Origin: Bacteroidota bacterium | GTDB taxonomy: Bacteria > Bacteroidota > Bacteroidia > JAADEI01 | NCBI GenBank assembly: GCA_026992635.1 | Contig: JALWYU010000097.1 | Location: 1 to 38,603, forward strand | Length of the DNA stretch: 38,603 nt | Direction: 5' to 3' | Notes under the pieces: generated by a model | Told to the model about the DNA's origin: nothing | Databases searched by the model: none | What the model saw: only the letters and a program-made list of their open reading frames with translations | Shown: positions 37,701 through 38,603 of the stretch, one piece after another | Layout: the number at the start of each line of letters is the position of its first letter | Numbering within the stretch: the first letter of the stretch is position 1 | Made by a program: the position numbers and the translations under genes

Positions 37701-38527
37701 TGCAAAAAACATTCATAAACTTCCTGACCCGACTGAAGCACTGCCTCCTCTAAAAGCATACGCCAGATCGGAGGACGACGACGACGAAATCGCGTATCCT
37801 CTGCCGGTCCACCCCGAACCCCTGTACGTCCCCCACCGGCTGCGCAACGACGAAACCGCTGAATAAACTCAGAATACGCATCAAATAACCGCTCCTCCAC
37901 CTTCTGACGACATCCCTCAAAACCCCAATACAACTCCTCGGGCGAAACATCCCCCATCCACTCTACAGACAGCCGCGGACTGACAGCCCGCACCATCTCC
38001 GAAAACGCCATATTACGACTGGCTAACAGACGATCTACCCGAGACCGAAACGCTTCATCCCGAGCATACGTCAGTACAAAATAACGGCGAACCCACTCAC
38101 GAACCCGAAAACGCCCTACCTCAATCGTCCACGACCACCGATCATCCAGCAACAGCAACAACGGATCCACTAAACGCGATAACGCCGAATCAATCGTGCT
38201 CAAAAACATCCGATCAATATGAAACAACACATACGGATAAAACCTCTGCAAAACCGAATCCCCGCGTACACGATCCAAAATCCGCTGACGTAACTGATGC
38301 GCCGCACGATTCGTAAACGTCAAACCCGCAAGACGACGTAAAAAATCCACCACCCGTACGCTCAAGTGTACACTCGCCGAGAAATCCCCAACCCGCTCCT
38401 GTAAAAACTCAACCACCCGAGTGCTCAAAAAATGCGTTTTGCCCGCACCCGCCGAAGCCAATACACGTAAAAACCGAAACGTGCTCGCGTCAGTATCAGC
38501 CATCAAGCCCAGAATTTCAAAAACCAC
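34790..38527 (-). CDS. addA: AddA-like UvrD/REP helicase-nuclease (alternative start at 38503)
   Basis: Walker A ASAGAGKT, GLTFTNRAA, LVDEFQDTSREQYE, VVGDVKQSIYQWRDAD, EILTIHSAKGLE, LLYVAFTRAEEGLFV, nuclease motif VVIDFKIAEG. Confidence 0.92.
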   Translation of the reverse strand: MVFEILGLMADTDASTFRFLRVLASAGAGKTHFLSTRVVEFLQERVGDFSASVHLSVRVVDFLRRLAGLTFTNRAAHQLRQRILDRVRGDSVLQRFYPYVLFHIDRMFLSTIDSALSRLVDPLLLLLDDRWSWTIEVGRFRVREWVRRYFVLTYARDEAFRSRVDRLLASRNMAFSEMVRAVSPRLSVEWMGDVSPEELYWGFEGCRQKVEERLFDAYSEFIQRFRRCAAGGGRTGVRGGPAEDTRFRRRRPPIWRMLLEEAVLQSGQEVYECFLQSDRSHFRRLSLENLVKLVKGGRRGGSSVEAFTEDEKEVIADLLYWVGLAHLSERVIEPSLPYWSEYAFIQRALRVYRSQFRVLFLSDIHGLFARMIRRDKEWLLQMLYEFLGMRLRYYLVDEFQDTSREQYEALKPLWEELCSGCGGELVVVGDVKQSIYQWRDADPEILAERVLKDFQPHATNPEETDRWLCRNFRSVSEIVELNSWLFGTGLPEVFRKGFRASSEEEPRYFWKMLKAWYAKRRVHQIPNRKSGQALGGVVFRVIRLGDAGEVRQDVRRRGRHAEKELVMADLAHCIQALHRKSVAYGDMLILVRKSDEMQLVAEYLLSSGVPVSLSGAIVLDQHPVTRFLHAFFEWMYWGSVGCSSSSLNFLRAKVLAGLARMCVPGGTRLQTEKAENQSIKKIWEAIEGHFPRWRELICQLPLSEAVLVIGGELLSCIESVHSPIGAPLREGLAAYLHYVLRLEWQGITTWHELFRIWASGDREVTTTHITGAGQTENAVEILTIHSAKGLEKRFVFLPFLSWTLMPRGGGRWDETFTISLDKLPRDLLPMGAAQGDLGVIPVPFSQALYANLQELAKALRSLQTPNNQERIQGFVQFVEEIETSVGRHAFEALNLLYVAFTRAEEGLFVWLVAPMATNPSDRKRTSSQRAPRSFPMNDWVYWALVGLEDTDTPAHSKKCARYKKLECRTVKSVAQDLSDQDDLDWLRTHRLDRVLARENGADPDFQCKVMNWFTKHFDKYWDALDVSAAGAGVMSEGSRRPARNLGDHLTYTIPQTVKPLTFPDREDWRAGEAFWQDIAQSSSLVSLRHQMQGTFLHKVLSQIRTIADLETLKGSRQLPVELKRILDRLMKTIRQDDRVNQFFQEDAQYKWEIYTEKDLFFQGKMYRVDRLMLAKDRQSAVVIDFKIAEGDLSAALDKWTRQVQQYMTVVQEIYGVGRVEGYLITPNQVINVPRHHHPAKPESHG

Positions 38528-38603
38528 AATTCAACCGAAACCCGAAAGAAAAGGTAAATACAGACAAAGGAATGGACAGGCGGGAGAAGGGGTAGGGGGT
38601 GGG

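Noticed and set aside
34790-38527. addAB as a novel defence system
   Set aside because: All motifs match ordinary AddAB-type helicase-nuclease; no defence genes flank it within the window.
1-38603. CRISPR array, rRNA, tRNA
   Set aside because: No regularly spaced short repeats and no recognisable rRNA/tRNA sequence seen by eye; tRNAscan or Infernal would be needed to exclude them formally.

Overview
38.6 kb of a Bacteroidota-type chromosome, inferred from CHU_C/T9SS-type C-termini, choice-of-anchor L/V proteins, a 'DPQTGHHN' TonB-dependent plug and a Bacteroidota-style AddAB. The left 2.3 kb is a mobile-element graveyard: a decayed IS1634/IS4-like transposase with a 155-bp direct repeat of its 3' end, a truncated IS256-like remnant, and a cut-off surface-protein 3' end. 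The rest is mostly housekeeping and envelope genes: two outer-membrane-barrel-like proteins, an MBL-fold/double-rhodanese protein, MsrA, MscS, a choice-of-anchor V CxxCH protein, a UbiA prenyltransferase with a long membrane extension, a Cys-rich T9SS-type protein split by an apparent frameshift, a TPR-like protein, GT2, a small TonB-dependent receptor, an HU-CCDC81/SPOR-like protein, SpeA, ThpR, an M20 amidohydrolase, a YbaB-like protein, Dxs, a methyltransferase, a choice-of-anchor L protein, a DAACS symporter, PriA, AddB and AddA. The most striking signals are (1) a perfect 106-bp palindrome with 53-bp arms and no spacer, at 13762-13867, placed where two convergent genes overlap and encoding both of their C-termini; (2) a PriA homologue that keeps its eight-Cys zinc module but appears to have lost all ATPase motifs; and (3) the split Cys-rich secreted protein. 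I saw no CRISPR array, rRNA or convincing tRNA by eye. Nothing was checked by database search.
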